NCBI GenBank assembly: GCA_020847855.1
Contig: JADLBH010000002.1
Coordinates: 62,001-126,000, forward strand
Length of the DNA stretch: 64,000 bases
Direction: 5' to 3'
Source: Fimbriimonadaceae bacterium
GTDB taxonomy: Bacteria > Armatimonadota > Fimbriimonadia > Fimbriimonadales > Fimbriimonadaceae
A model generated the notes under the pieces. It did not search any database. It saw nothing but the letters and a program-made list of their open reading frames with translations, and was not told the DNA's origin. Each line of letters begins with the position of its first letter. Positions within the stretch are counted from its first letter, which is position 1. The position numbers and the translations under genes were made by a program. This document shows, in pieces, positions 50,224 to 62,900 of this stretch.

Positions 50224-51369
50224 CTAGTTCGGGCTGGGAGTGATGCTGAAGCCTTGCGAGGCGAGCTCTTGCCCGATGTGTCGCAGCTTCTTCATCGCTC
50301 GAAGCTCGATCTGGCGGACCCGCTCACGGGTGACGTTCAACGCGAGTCCAACCTCTTCGAGGGTGCGCGCTCGGCCATCGTCCAAGCCGAAACGGAGTCG
50401 GACGACGTCCCGCTCACGCCCCGTGAGTCGGCCCAGGATCGAGTCAATCTCCTCTCGACGGATCAAGTTCCAGGTGACATCGGAGGGCGACGGCATCGAG
50501 GTCGAGGGCACAAAGTCGCCGATCGAGCTGTTGTCCTTCTCGCCCACGGGAGTCTCGAGCGAGAGCGGCTCGACTGCGACGCGCATCATCTCCTGTACTC
50601 GGTCCGTGGACATTCCGACCTTTTCGGCGACCTCTTCCGGGGTGGCCTCGCGGTGGAGCTCCTGTTGAAGCGCGGTCGCGGTCTTCATCACCTTGTTGAT
50701 CAGTTCGGCGACATAGACCGGGATGCGGATCGTTCGGCCCTGGTTGATGATCGCCCGGGCGATCGCCCGTCGGATCCACCAAGTCGCGTAGGTGCTGAAG
50801 CGGAAGCCCTTGCGCCAGTCGAACTTCTCGACCGCACGGATGAGCCCGAGGTTGCCCTCTTGGATCAGGTCGGCGAGGGGGATGCCCCTTGCGTTGTACT
50901 TCTTGGCGATGGAGACGACGAGCCGCAGGTTCGATTCGATGAGTTGCTGCTTGGCCTGCATCCCCTGTCGCATCACGTCCTTACGGTCGAAGTCGGTCCA
51001 CTTATAGTTCGCGGGTAGGTTGTAGAGCTCGGCGACGTTCGCCCATTTGTCCTGCTCGGCGAGGTCTCGTGCCTGGACTCGCTTGGCCAAGTGCTCCTCT
51101 TGGGCAGGGGTAAGGAGGTGGGCGCGGCGGGTCTGCCGCATCCACATTTCAAGCTCTTCGCCCTCGTCCTGCTGCTGCTCTTCCTCTTCCTCCTCCTCTT
51201 CGAGCTCGAGAAGGTCCTCAGCGGCCGGCTCCTCGTCGAGGAGCATGTGCTTGTTGGCATCAATGTACGCGCCGCGGCTGCTCGCGCGCACGGTGATGGA
51301 CTTGCCTCGCCGGGCTGGGTTCAGTTGCTTCGGTTCCACTTGCATTGGTTCTTCGTTAGTTTTGGGCAT
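50224..51369 (-). CDS. rpoD: Primary sigma factor, RpoD/SigA type
   Basis: The 381-residue sigma-70 protein directs RNA polymerase to housekeeping promoters. An unusual acidic run of 8 Glu followed by Gln/Asp lies near residues 58-75, where region 1.1 would be in larger RpoD. Region 2 is well conserved: [34 protein letters not shown] and [15 protein letters not shown]. Region 4 helix-turn-helix is [24 protein letters not shown] 51369 is chosen; a TTG at 51405 is an in-frame alternative closer to the TACAAT box. An AraC-type gene follows after 4 nt. Confidence 0.93.
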   Translation of the reverse strand: MPKTNEEPMQVEPKQLNPARRGKSITVRASSRGAYIDANKHMLLDEEPAAEDLLELEEEEEEEEQQQDEGEELEMWMRQTRRAHLLTPAQEEHLAKRVQARDLAEQDKWANVAELYNLPANYKWTDFDRKDVMRQGMQAKQQLIESNLRLVVSIAKKYNARGIPLADLIQEGNLGLIRAVEKFDWRKGFRFSTYATWWIRRAIARAIINQGRTIRIPVYVAELINKVMKTATALQQELHREATPEEVAEKVGMSTDRVQEMMRVAVEPLSLETPVGEKDNSSIGDFVPSTSMPSPSDVTWNLIRREEIDSILGRLTGRERDVVRLRFGLDDGRARTLEEVGLALNVTRERVRQIELRAMKKLRHIGQELASQGFSITPSPN

Positions 51370-51419
51370 CGTTCGCGCAGTCCACGGACATAGTCCAGTT
51401 TCCAAGGGTCACAGAGCCT

Positions 51420-51425
51420 ATTGTA
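51420..51425 (-). promoter_or_regulatory. -10 box (TACAAT) of rpoD
   Basis: TACAAT on the minus strand predicts a transcript start near 51413. The leader would be about 8 nt to TTG 51405 or 44 nt to ATG 51369. No clear -35 is seen. Confidence 0.4.
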
Positions 51426-51529
51426 CGACCTGTTTTCGACATCGGTTCCAGTTTCCGTCCCCTTCCAAGAAAACTCGTGCCAATTGGCTAGACGTCCCGT
51501 CCGAATCGTTCGTCTCTCCGACTAAGGCC

Positions 51530-52582
51530 TTATCCCCTCAGCCGTGAGGCCGATGCAAGGATCGCTTTCCCGAGTTCCGCGCTCGCGGCGACGCTCGAAA
51601 AGCGACCAAAGCTGATGCGGATGGTCGCGGACGCCTCTTCCGAAGCGAGCCCGAGGGCCAACAACACCTGGCTGGGAGCCATGGACTCGGCACTACAGGC
51701 CGAACCGCCGCTCACAGCGTACCCTTGGAGGTCGAGATCCACCACGAGGGTTCCAGACTGGATCCCGAAGACTGTGACGCTCAAGATAAAGGGCGAGTTC
51801 TCTGGGTGATCGTTTATGCCCACGCCCTCGAACCCGGCGAGCGACCCCATGAGCGCGTTCCTGCACTCCGTGGCCTTGGTTCGGTCGGCCTCCATTTCCT
51901 GGCCGGCGATTCGACAGGCCTCCCCGAAGCCCACGATCCCAGCGACGTTGAGAGTGCCCGAGCGCCCCCCTGGCTCTTGACCGCCGCCGTGAAGCAAGGG
52001 TTCGGGAAAGTCACCGTCCCGGGCATAGAGCGCACCAATGCCCTGAGGTCCGTACATCTTGTGCGCGGAGAAGGTCGCCGAGTCGAGCTCCTCGGTTGCC
52101 AGAGGCAGTTTGCCCAGTGACTGGACGGCGTCCCGATGGAGCTTGGACCCCGCCGGAAGATCAGGGGCTTGAATGACCGCCCCCGTCTCGTTGCAGACCG
52201 TCATCACGCAGACCGTTCCTGGAGTCGGGGGGGGCTTGAGGCGGCACCCGTCGAGTTCGAGGAGGCTGCCGCCCGCCGCGATCGCGGACTCGCGCACGCA
52301 TGCGTGCTCGAAGGGGGAATACCAGACCGTCTCCGCGGCCTTGACGACCCAGTTGTTCGCCTCGGTCGCACAGGAGGTGAAGGCGATCTCCTCGGGCTCG
52401 GCCCCGGCGAGCTCGGCGACCAGCTCGCGCGCGTCCTCGACCGCCTCTCGTGCCCTTCGCCCCCAGGAATGGCTGGAACTCGCGTTCCCGAAGCCATCCG
52501 TGAGCCAAGGCCGCATCGCCTCGAAGACCCTCGGGTCGAGGGGCGTGCTCGCCGCGTAGTCGAAGTAGTGCTCAGGGCGCAT
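51530..52582 (-). CDS. Cysteine desulfurase (NifS/IscS-like)
   Basis: The 350-residue PLP enzyme takes sulfur from cysteine for Fe-S clusters or tRNA thiolation. FDYAASTPLDPRV starts the protein, PLP-lysine K175 is in FSAHKMYGP, and the persulfide cysteine C296 is in SGGSACSAES. At 350 residues it is shorter than typical IscS (about 400). ATG follows the sucD stop after 4 nt, making a sucD-nifS pair with no obvious functional link. No iscU or iscA is adjacent. Confidence 0.92.
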   Translation of the reverse strand: MRPEHYFDYAASTPLDPRVFEAMRPWLTDGFGNASSSHSWGRRAREAVEDARELVAELAGAEPEEIAFTSCATEANNWVVKAAETVWYSPFEHACVRESAIAAGGSLLELDGCRLKPPPTPGTVCVMTVCNETGAVIQAPDLPAGSKLHRDAVQSLGKLPLATEELDSATFSAHKMYGPQGIGALYARDGDFPEPLLHGGGQEPGGRSGTLNVAGIVGFGEACRIAGQEMEADRTKATECRNALMGSLAGFEGVGINDHPENSPFILSVTVFGIQSGTLVVDLDLQGYAVSGGSACSAESMAPSQVLLALGLASEEASATIRISFGRFSSVAASAELGKAILASASRLRG

Positions 52583-52586
52583 GAAG

Positions 52587-53465
52587 CTAGACGGAGGCGG
52601 CGAGCGACGCGGCGACGAGCTTGGGAATCTCGGAAGGGGTGTCGGCCACGGTCGCTCCGGCTTCTCGGAGCGCGTCCACTTTGCTCTGCGCCGTGCCTTT
52701 GCTCCCGCTCACGATCGCGCCTGCGTGTCCCATCCGCTTGCCGGGGGGGGCCGTCCGCCCCGAGATGAACCCTACCACGGGTTTCTTCATCGTCTTGATG
52801 AACTCCGCGGCGGCCTCCTCGTCCGTACCCCCGATCTCGCCCACCATCACGACGCTCGTCGTTGCCGGGTCCGCCTCGAACATTTCGAGGACTTCAAGGA
52901 ATCGCGTACCCGGTACCGGGTCCCCTCCAATCCCGACGCACGTCGTCTGGCCGAGCCCGGTCCGCGTCAGTTCCCAAACGATCTCATAGGTGAGCGTGCC
53001 GGATCGGCTGACTAGCCCGACCGGGCCCTCGGCAAAGATATGGCCCGGCATGATCCCCATCTTGCACTTGCTTGGAGAGATGATCCCGGCGCAGTTGCCA
53101 CCGAGGAGCCGCGTCCTACCCTCGGAGCGAAGGCGGTTCATCATGGTGACCGAATCTAGGATCGGGATACCCTCCGTGATGAGGGTGACGAAGGGAAGCC
53201 CGGCGGCAGCGCACTCGAGGACAGCGTCCTTGGCGAACGGGGCGGGCACGAAGACGAGCCCGGCGTTGGGCGAGGTCGCTGTCACGGCTTCCTCCATTGA
53301 GTCGAAGACGGGAAGCCCGAGGTGCTCAGTCCCACCTTTGCCGGGAGTGACCCCGGCCACGACCTTGGTCCCGTATTCCAGCATCTGCCTTGTGTGGAAG
53401 GTGCCCTCGCTTCCTGTCATTCCCGAGACCACGACGCGCGTGTTCTCGTCCACTAAGATGGCCAC
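52587..53465 (-). CDS. sucD: Succinyl-CoA ligase subunit alpha
   Basis: The 292-residue subunit of succinyl-CoA synthetase has the CoA-binding start [12 protein letters not shown] and the phosphohistidine H247 in [11 protein letters not shown]. It works in the TCA cycle with SucC, which is not in the window, although sucC and sucD are usually adjacent. GTG 53463-53465 is the start; TATCCT lies 6 nt upstream. It heads a pair with the cysteine desulfurase gene. Confidence 0.95.
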   Translation of the reverse strand: MAILVDENTRVVVSGMTGSEGTFHTRQMLEYGTKVVAGVTPGKGGTEHLGLPVFDSMEEAVTATSPNAGLVFVPAPFAKDAVLECAAAGLPFVTLITEGIPILDSVTMMNRLRSEGRTRLLGGNCAGIISPSKCKMGIMPGHIFAEGPVGLVSRSGTLTYEIVWELTRTGLGQTTCVGIGGDPVPGTRFLEVLEMFEADPATTSVVMVGEIGGTDEEAAAEFIKTMKKPVVGFISGRTAPPGKRMGHAGAIVSGSKGTAQSKVDALREAGATVADTPSEIPKLVAASLAASV

Positions 53466-53471
53466 GGGCTC

Positions 53472-53477
53472 AGGATA
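53472..53477 (-). promoter_or_regulatory. Leaderless-type -10 box (TATCCT) of sucD
   Basis: TATCCT on the minus strand ends 6 nt before the GTG start. No Shine-Dalgarno sequence is present. Confidence 0.45.
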
Positions 53478-53514
53478 CCGGGCCAAGTCCGTCGCACTGC
53501 GCCCCAAGGCCAGC

Positions 53515-53520
53515 TACAAT
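53515..53520 (+). promoter_or_regulatory. Leaderless-type -10 box (TACAAT) of the hisB-like gene
   Basis: TACAAT ends 7 nt before the ATG at 53528. No Shine-Dalgarno sequence is present. Confidence 0.5.
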
Positions 53521-53527
53521 GGTGTGG

Positions 53528-54109
53528 ATGGGGAAGTCGGGCCATAACGACCTACGGTTTGCCGAACTGGATGAGGACACGGGGCTTGCCAGGGCCCACA
53601 TCGTCCTCGATCTTGATGGCGGCACCCGGCGCGACGTCGAGACCGGCCACGCCGTCCTGGACGCTTGGATCGCCGACCTATCGCACGAGGCGGGCATTGA
53701 CCTCGGCCTGAGCGTCGAGGCAGAGGCGAGTTCCGACCCGCAGGACGTGGCCGAGGCAGCGGGCAGGGCTCTCGGATCCGCCCTCCACATCAGCTCCGAG
53801 GCAGGCGATCAGGTGATCGGGCTCGGCCACGCGATCGTGCCCCGGGGTGAGTGCCTCGTCTTGGTCGCCGTGGACCTTCAGTTCGGCCCTGGACTCGAGC
53901 TGGACTTGGGGCTGGTGCGAGAGTCCATCGGCTCGATGCCGTGCCAAGGCGTGACCGAGTTCTTCCGCTCGTTGAGCTCGGGCGCGCGGTGCAACCTCCA
54001 TGTGAAGCGCATGGCCGGACACAACGACGTCCACACCGTGGACGCGGCATTCCGTGGCTTGGGCCTGGCGCTCGGCCACGCGATCCGGCGCCGGGAGGAC
54101 TCCGCGTGA
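53528..54109 (+). CDS. Degenerate imidazoleglycerol-phosphate dehydratase (HisB)-like protein
   Basis: The 193-residue protein follows the HisB (IGPD) length and order by eye: IVLDLDGGTRRDVETG, a VLDAWIADLSHEAGIDL segment where HisB has FLDHML...HG, an AVDL strand, the IGSMPCQGVTEFF block and a late GHNDVHTVDAAFRGLGLAL. The metal-binding histidines are largely missing: the DHML His is Ala, and the HHTxED motif reads SSDPQD. In the last HHxxEA motif the first His is Val and the Glu is Asp. It is therefore probably not a dehydratase. No other his gene is nearby. Confidence 0.6.
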   Translation: MGKSGHNDLRFAELDEDTGLARAHIVLDLDGGTRRDVETGHAVLDAWIADLSHEAGIDLGLSVEAEASSDPQDVAEAAGRALGSALHISSEAGDQVIGLGHAIVPRGECLVLVAVDLQFGPGLELDLGLVRESIGSMPCQGVTEFFRSLSSGARCNLHVKRMAGHNDVHTVDAAFRGLGLALGHAIRRREDSA

Positions 54110-54151
54110 AACCTGCTCTGTCCCTCGGCCGTAACGTACCGGGAGTTAGCC

Positions 54152-54421
54152 GTGCCTGACGAGTTTATTGGCCTCGCTGCCGTAGTGTTGATCTTCGCGA
54201 TCCCGATCGTGGCGATCTTGGCCCATCACCAGCAGAAAATGGCGAAAATGATTCATGGCGAACGGCCCGCGAGCCTGGACGCCCTGATCGGTGAGGTCCA
54301 ACGGCTCCGCACTGAGGTCGCAGACCTCAAGGAGACGGTTCACGCGAACGTCCTCGCCGCGGAGCTGAGTTCGGTTCCACCACCGCTGCAAGACCGGCTG
54401 GAGTCTAAAAACGATGCCTGA
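54152..54421 (+). CDS. Small membrane protein with coiled-coil tail (first of tandem pair)
   Basis: The 89-residue protein has one membrane segment at residues 6-25, then HHQQKMAKMIHG and a helical cytoplasmic tail with leucine heptads (LIGEVQRLRTEVADLKETV). The plan resembles PspB or similar short envelope regulators, but sequence identity to PspB is not claimed. GTG start, with GGGAG about 6 nt upstream. The stop overlaps the next gene's ATG by 8 nt. Confidence 0.6.
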   Translation: MPDEFIGLAAVVLIFAIPIVAILAHHQQKMAKMIHGERPASLDALIGEVQRLRTEVADLKETVHANVLAAELSSVPPPLQDRLESKNDA

Positions 54422-54692
54422 ATTGGTGTTCTTGATCCCGATCGCGGCGATCGTGTTCCCGATCCTCTTTGCGATCGTCATGGTCTTGGTCCGTCACCAG
54501 CAGAAAATGGCAGAGATCCTCCACGGCCAACCTCGGCTACAACCCGCCTCGGACGAGATCGCCCAGCTACGCACGGAGGTAGCCAAGGTGAACGACCGCT
54601 TGAACCAAGTCTTGCTCTCGCTTGAGCGCGGATCGGCCGTGCGACAAGAAGAGATCCAAGAGCGACTCGGCAACCAGCGAGAGACCGTTTAG
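54414..54692 (+). CDS. Small membrane protein with coiled-coil tail (second of tandem pair)
   Basis: The 92-residue protein is a paralogue of the gene just before it: a membrane segment at 3-24, then RHQQKMAEILHG, and a helical tail (IAQLRTEVAKVNDRLNQVL). The shared HQQKMA motif marks the end of the membrane helix. It overlaps the upstream gene by 8 nt, so both are translated together. Function is unknown. Confidence 0.6.
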   Translation: MPELVFLIPIAAIVFPILFAIVMVLVRHQQKMAEILHGQPRLQPASDEIAQLRTEVAKVNDRLNQVLLSLERGSAVRQEEIQERLGNQRETV

Positions 54693-54806
54693 CCTCAATT
54701 TGGGCCTTTCGTCCCGGACGTCAAGTAGGGTTGTGCTCCAGTCCCAGGATTCTCCGGCCCCGCCAGCCCGGTGCCTGGTATCTTATTGAGCCCCCCCGGT
54801 ATCTCT

Positions 54807-58820
<4,014 letters not shown>

Positions 58821-58845
58821 CTCTGGTTCCACCCCAAAAACAAGA

Positions 58846-58881
58846 GCGGGCCGCCTGGATCAGGCGGCCCGCTTGCGTTGT
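58846..58881. terminator. Bidirectional terminator between rpoB and the PEP-CTERM gene
   Basis: GCGGGCCGCC (58846-58855) pairs perfectly with GGCGGCCCGC (58863-58872) around a 7-nt loop. On the plus strand TTGCGTTGTG follows, a weak T tract. On the minus strand TCTTGTTTTTGG follows, a strong one. It ends both convergent transcripts. Confidence 0.85.
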
Positions 58882-58898
58882 GTAGGTCGTCGCTCCGA

Positions 58899-59687
58899 CT
58901 ACTTGCGACGGCGGCGTGCCGCGAGAGCGGCAAGGCCCGCACCGAGCGCGATCATCGTGGCCGGTTCTGGGACGGCGGCGAGGCCGTCGTAAGCCTGTCC
59001 AACGTTCGCCACGGTCGTTCGGGCGAAGGAGTTGCTCAGATCGTACTGATAGAATTCGCCCGACCAATCCAGCGAGTAGACGCTGTTGTTCGAGCCGACG
59101 TAGGCCATACCGTTGTTGTTGACAAAGCCGGAGCCGCCGTTCGCCAGTGTCTGGGCGCCGGTGGTTCGGTCAATGTAGTGCAGCGATCCAGGGCCTGCGA
59201 GCATGCCCAGGATGTTTCCGGTGGAGCCGTCGTAGGTCAAGGCGTCGAGGTTGATCCCAGGGTCACCGATGAATGTGCCTGCCCCCGTGGCCATGTTGAT
59301 CTCATAGAACCCTGTAGAGATCGTGGATGCGCTCGCGAACATCTTTCCGGTTCGAGGATCCCAGACCAGGCCGAAGAGATCGGTCTGCCCGGTGGAGCCC
59401 ACGAGCGTCGCCGCACCGGTAGTCAGGTTCACAGTGAACAGGTCGCTCACCGCACCGACCCCGTTGCCCCATCCGCCGATGGCGTACATGGTTCCGGTGC
59501 TGGCGTTGTAGGCCAGGTCGCCAAACTCGTAGCTTACGCCCATCGCGCCAATCGCACTGACGTTGCCGTTGGTGGTGTCAATCGTGGACAGCGTATCGTC
59601 CGACTCGCGAACCGTATAGAGGAGCTCGGCGGATGCCAACTGTGTGGCAAGCCCAGCGAGGATGATCAAAGCAGATTTCGTTCTCAT
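58899..59687 (-). CDS. Exported PEP-CTERM protein with beta-propeller-like repeats, antisense between rpoB and rpoC
   Basis: The 262-residue protein has a signal peptide (MRTKSALIILAGLATQLASA). The body holds about five repeats of the type LYTVRESDDTLSTIDTTNG, with Y-x-I/V-D/N-x-x-T-G-A turns, as in propellers of the NHL/DUF4394 kind. A PEP-CTERM tail beginning VPEPATMIALGAGLAAL is followed by Arg/Lys. ATG 59687 has GGAG 8 nt upstream; TTG 59699 and ATG 59693 are alternatives. It lies on the opposite strand between rpoB and rpoC. Confidence 0.85.
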   Translation of the reverse strand: MRTKSALIILAGLATQLASAELLYTVRESDDTLSTIDTTNGNVSAIGAMGVSYEFGDLAYNASTGTMYAIGGWGNGVGAVSDLFTVNLTTGAATLVGSTGQTDLFGLVWDPRTGKMFASASTISTGFYEINMATGAGTFIGDPGINLDALTYDGSTGNILGMLAGPGSLHYIDRTTGAQTLANGGSGFVNNNGMAYVGSNNSVYSLDWSGEFYQYDLSNSFARTTVANVGQAYDGLAAVPEPATMIALGAGLAALAARRRRK

Positions 59688-59735
59688 TACCATCTCCAAG
59701 ACGTCAGGCGGGGAGTTCCCGCACTTGACCCGTAC

Positions 59736-59741
59736 ATACTA
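59736..59741 (-). promoter_or_regulatory. -10 box (TAGTAT) of the antisense PEP-CTERM gene
   Basis: TAGTAT on the minus strand, overlapping TATGTA, predicts a leader of about 40 nt carrying the GGAG Shine-Dalgarno sequence. No convincing -35 is seen. Confidence 0.35.
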
Positions 59742-59837
59742 CCAAAAAGCAGGCCACTTGAGGAGGTTCCCGATGGATCGGTCAGGGCGAACGGACGCTT
59801 CCAAGCAAAAAACAAGTTGAATTACCAGGCTCGCCCA

Positions 59838-59854
59838 GGGCCCCGTCCGGGCCC
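59838..59854 (+). other. Hairpin in the rpoC leader
   Basis: GGGCCC (59838-59843) and GGGCCC (59849-59854) can pair around a 5-nt loop, about 125 nt before rpoC. The 278-bp gap must contain the rpoC promoter; TATTGT (59877-59882) is one possible -10 box. Confidence 0.3.
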
Positions 59855-59977
59855 AGACGTGTTGCGGCGCCGAAGGTATTGTTTCAAGGTTGAGCCCCTC
59901 CCCCACAGCCCGGTCGCTGCGGAGCCCGTCCGCGTGCCTGGGGCCTTGCCGTGGGAAGGGACTGGCGAAGTAAGAGT

Positions 59978-62900
59978 ATGGCAGACAGCACGCACTTCGA
60001 CAAGATCCGGATCGGGATCGCGAGCCCGGAAGACATCAAGAGCTGGTCGCACGGGGAGGTCAAGAAGCCGGAGACGATCAACTATCGCACCTTCAAGCCC
60101 GAGAGGGACGGCCTTTTCTGCGAGAAGATCTTTGGGCCGACGAAGGACTGGGAGTGTTCGTGCGGCCGTTATAAGAAGATCAAGTTCCGAGGGATCATTT
60201 GCGAGCGGTGCGGCGTCGAGGTCACCCGGAGCAAGGTGCGACGCGAGCGGATGGGCCACATCGAGCTCGCCGCCCCGGTTAGCCACATCTGGTACCTCAA
60301 GGGCGTCCCCTCGCCGATATCCTTGATTCTGGACATCTCGCCGAGGCAACTGGAGAAGGTCGTCTACTTTGCGAGCTTTATCATCATTGATCTCGAGCTC
60401 GAGAAGATCCAGGAGGCCCTGCCCAAGATCCTCGACAGCGTAGAGAAGGAGAAGCTCGCCATCCACGCTCAGATGCGCGAGCTCGAGACCGAGTCGCTCA
60501 TGCGCCTGATGAAGGAGATGAGCGACAACCCGGACGAGTACTTCGACGAGTCGTTCGTGCGCGATCGGTTCAAGGCGAACTTCGACCGAATCCGTGCCGA
60601 GTATCGGGACGCCGATGAGCGGATCCGCGACCTCGACATCGCAGCCGAGATCATCGGCAAGGTCGAAATCTATCAGCTCTTGGAAGAGGACAAGTGGCGA
60701 GCGATCAGCAAGATGCTCGACCTCGTGAGCCGCCAGCTCAAAGAAGACCTGACCGAGCTGATCAAGGCGAGCATCGGGGCCGACGCCGTGCGCGAGCTTC
60801 TGCGCCGCGTGGACCTGGACCAGATGGTCAAGGATCTGCGGCAGGAGATCGTCACGACGACGAGCCAGAAGCGCGCGAGGGCCATCAAGCGGCTCGACCT
60901 TGCCGAGTCCCTCATCCAGTCCCGGTGCAAGCCGGAATGGATGGTGATGGACTTCGTGCCCGTCATTTCCCCGGAGCTACGGCCCATGGTGCAGTTGGAC
61001 GGAGGCCGGTTCGCCACGAGCGACCTGAACGACCTCTATCGCCGCATTATCAACCGCAACAACCGCTTGAAGAAGATCATCGAGATTCAGGCGCCGGAAA
61101 GCATCATCAACCACGAGAAACGGCTGCTCCAAGAGGCCGTGGACGCCCTCATTGACAACGGCCGTCGCGCTCGGCCCGTCGTCGGGAGCAACCAGCGACC
61201 GCTCAAGTCGCTGAGCGACATGCTCAAGGGCAAGGAGGGCCGCTTCCGTAAGAACCTGCTAGGCAAGCGTGTGGACTACTCGGGCCGTTCGGTCATCGTG
61301 GTCGGGCCCCACCTCAAGCTCCACCAATGCGGGCTTCCCAAGGAGATGGCCCTCGAACTCTTCAAGCCGTTTGTGATGAAGACGCTCGTCGAGCGAAAGG
61401 TGACGCAGAACATCAAGACCGCGAAACGGATGATCGAGCGCACCCACCCGACGGTCTGGGACGCGCTCGAGGACGTGATCAAGGAGCACCCCGTGCTCTT
61501 GAACCGCGCCCCCACCTTGCACCGACTGGGGATCCAGGCATTCGAGCCCATTCTTGTCGAAGGGAAGGCGATCCAACTCCACCCGCTGGTGTGTCATGCG
61601 TACAACGCGGACTTCGACGGCGACCAGATGGCCGTTCACGTCCCGCTCAGTCTCCAGTCCCAATCCGAGGCGAGGGTGCTCATGCTCTCCACGCAGAACC
61701 TCTTCTCGCCCGCGGACGGTCGGCCCGTACACTCGCCAGTCCAGGACATCGTCCTGGGCTGCTACGCCCTCACGTTCACGAACCGGGCCGCGGCAGAAAG
61801 GCTAGCCCAGCAAGAGGAGGCGCACAAGAAGAGTCCAGAGAAGAACCCTGCTCCCTACGTCTACGCAGGGCCCGAAGAGGTGAGTTACCTGGTGGAATCA
61901 CCGGTGAGCAATTCCGTCGGACTGAACGACCTCATCAGGGTCCGGATCCAGCGCCCTGTCTTCCGCAGCGAGGGAGTGGACTATCTCGACCCTGAGACCG
62001 GCGTCGAGTATCGCTTCGAGAACCGGGAGAACGAATTCGGCGAGGAGATCAAGGAACTGGTCGCCTACGAGCAAGAGATGGAGAACGTGATCGTCACGAC
62101 CACGCCCGGCCGCTTGTATCACAACCTGATCCTGCCGTACCCTCTCCGCTTCAGCCAACGGTTCCTGGACATGGAGCTGACCAAGAAGGGGATCGCAGAG
62201 GCGATCGTCGCTTGCCGAACCGCGGTGGGAGCGGAGGGGACGATCAAGTTCCTCGACGACCTCAAGGCCCTCGGTTTCAAGTGGGCGACGAAGTACGGGA
62301 TCAGCATCGCCCTGACGGACATGGACCCGCCCGCCAGGCGGGAAGAGATGCTGGGCGACGCCGACGGCAAGGCCATGCGAGTCCTGGAGCAGTTCAGGCG
62401 CGGCATGATCTCGTTCCGAGAGATGCAGGAGTCCCTGGTCCGCCTGTGGACGAGCACCTACGACGAGATCGGCAACGCCATCGTAGACTCGATGCACCAG
62501 GACAACCCGCTGTCTATCATCACCGTCTCCGGTGCCCGAGGCTCGGTCAAGCAGCTCGCACAGCTGAGCGGAATGCGCGGCCTCATGTTCAACCAGTTCA
62601 ACGAGGTGATCTACGAGCTCCCTGTCAAGAGCTCGTTCCAGAAGGGGCTCTCCATGCTGGAGTTCTTTGTCACCACCCACGGTGCCCGAAAGGGTCTGGC
62701 GGACACCGCGTTGCGCACAGCGGACGCGGGCTATTTGACCCGGAGGCTCGTGGACGTCGCGCAAGACGTGATCGTCCGGGCGGACGACTGCGGAACGACC
62801 GACGGCGTCTACGCCTGTCGCCTCATGTTCGAAGGCAAGACTCTCGAGACCATGGGCGAACGGGCCGAGTTCCGCTACTGCATCGAGGACGTGGCCGACC

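Noticed and set aside
53528-54109. Frameshifted or decaying hisB pseudogene
   Set aside because: The frame is intact, length is normal, and a start-proximal promoter box is present. Loss of metal ligands without loss of frame argues for a maintained divergent protein.
54771-54806. Earlier rpoB start at 54771
   Set aside because: It would add twelve residues (PGILLSPPGIS...) not seen in RpoB N-termini. MRAIQPSS at 54807 fits better.
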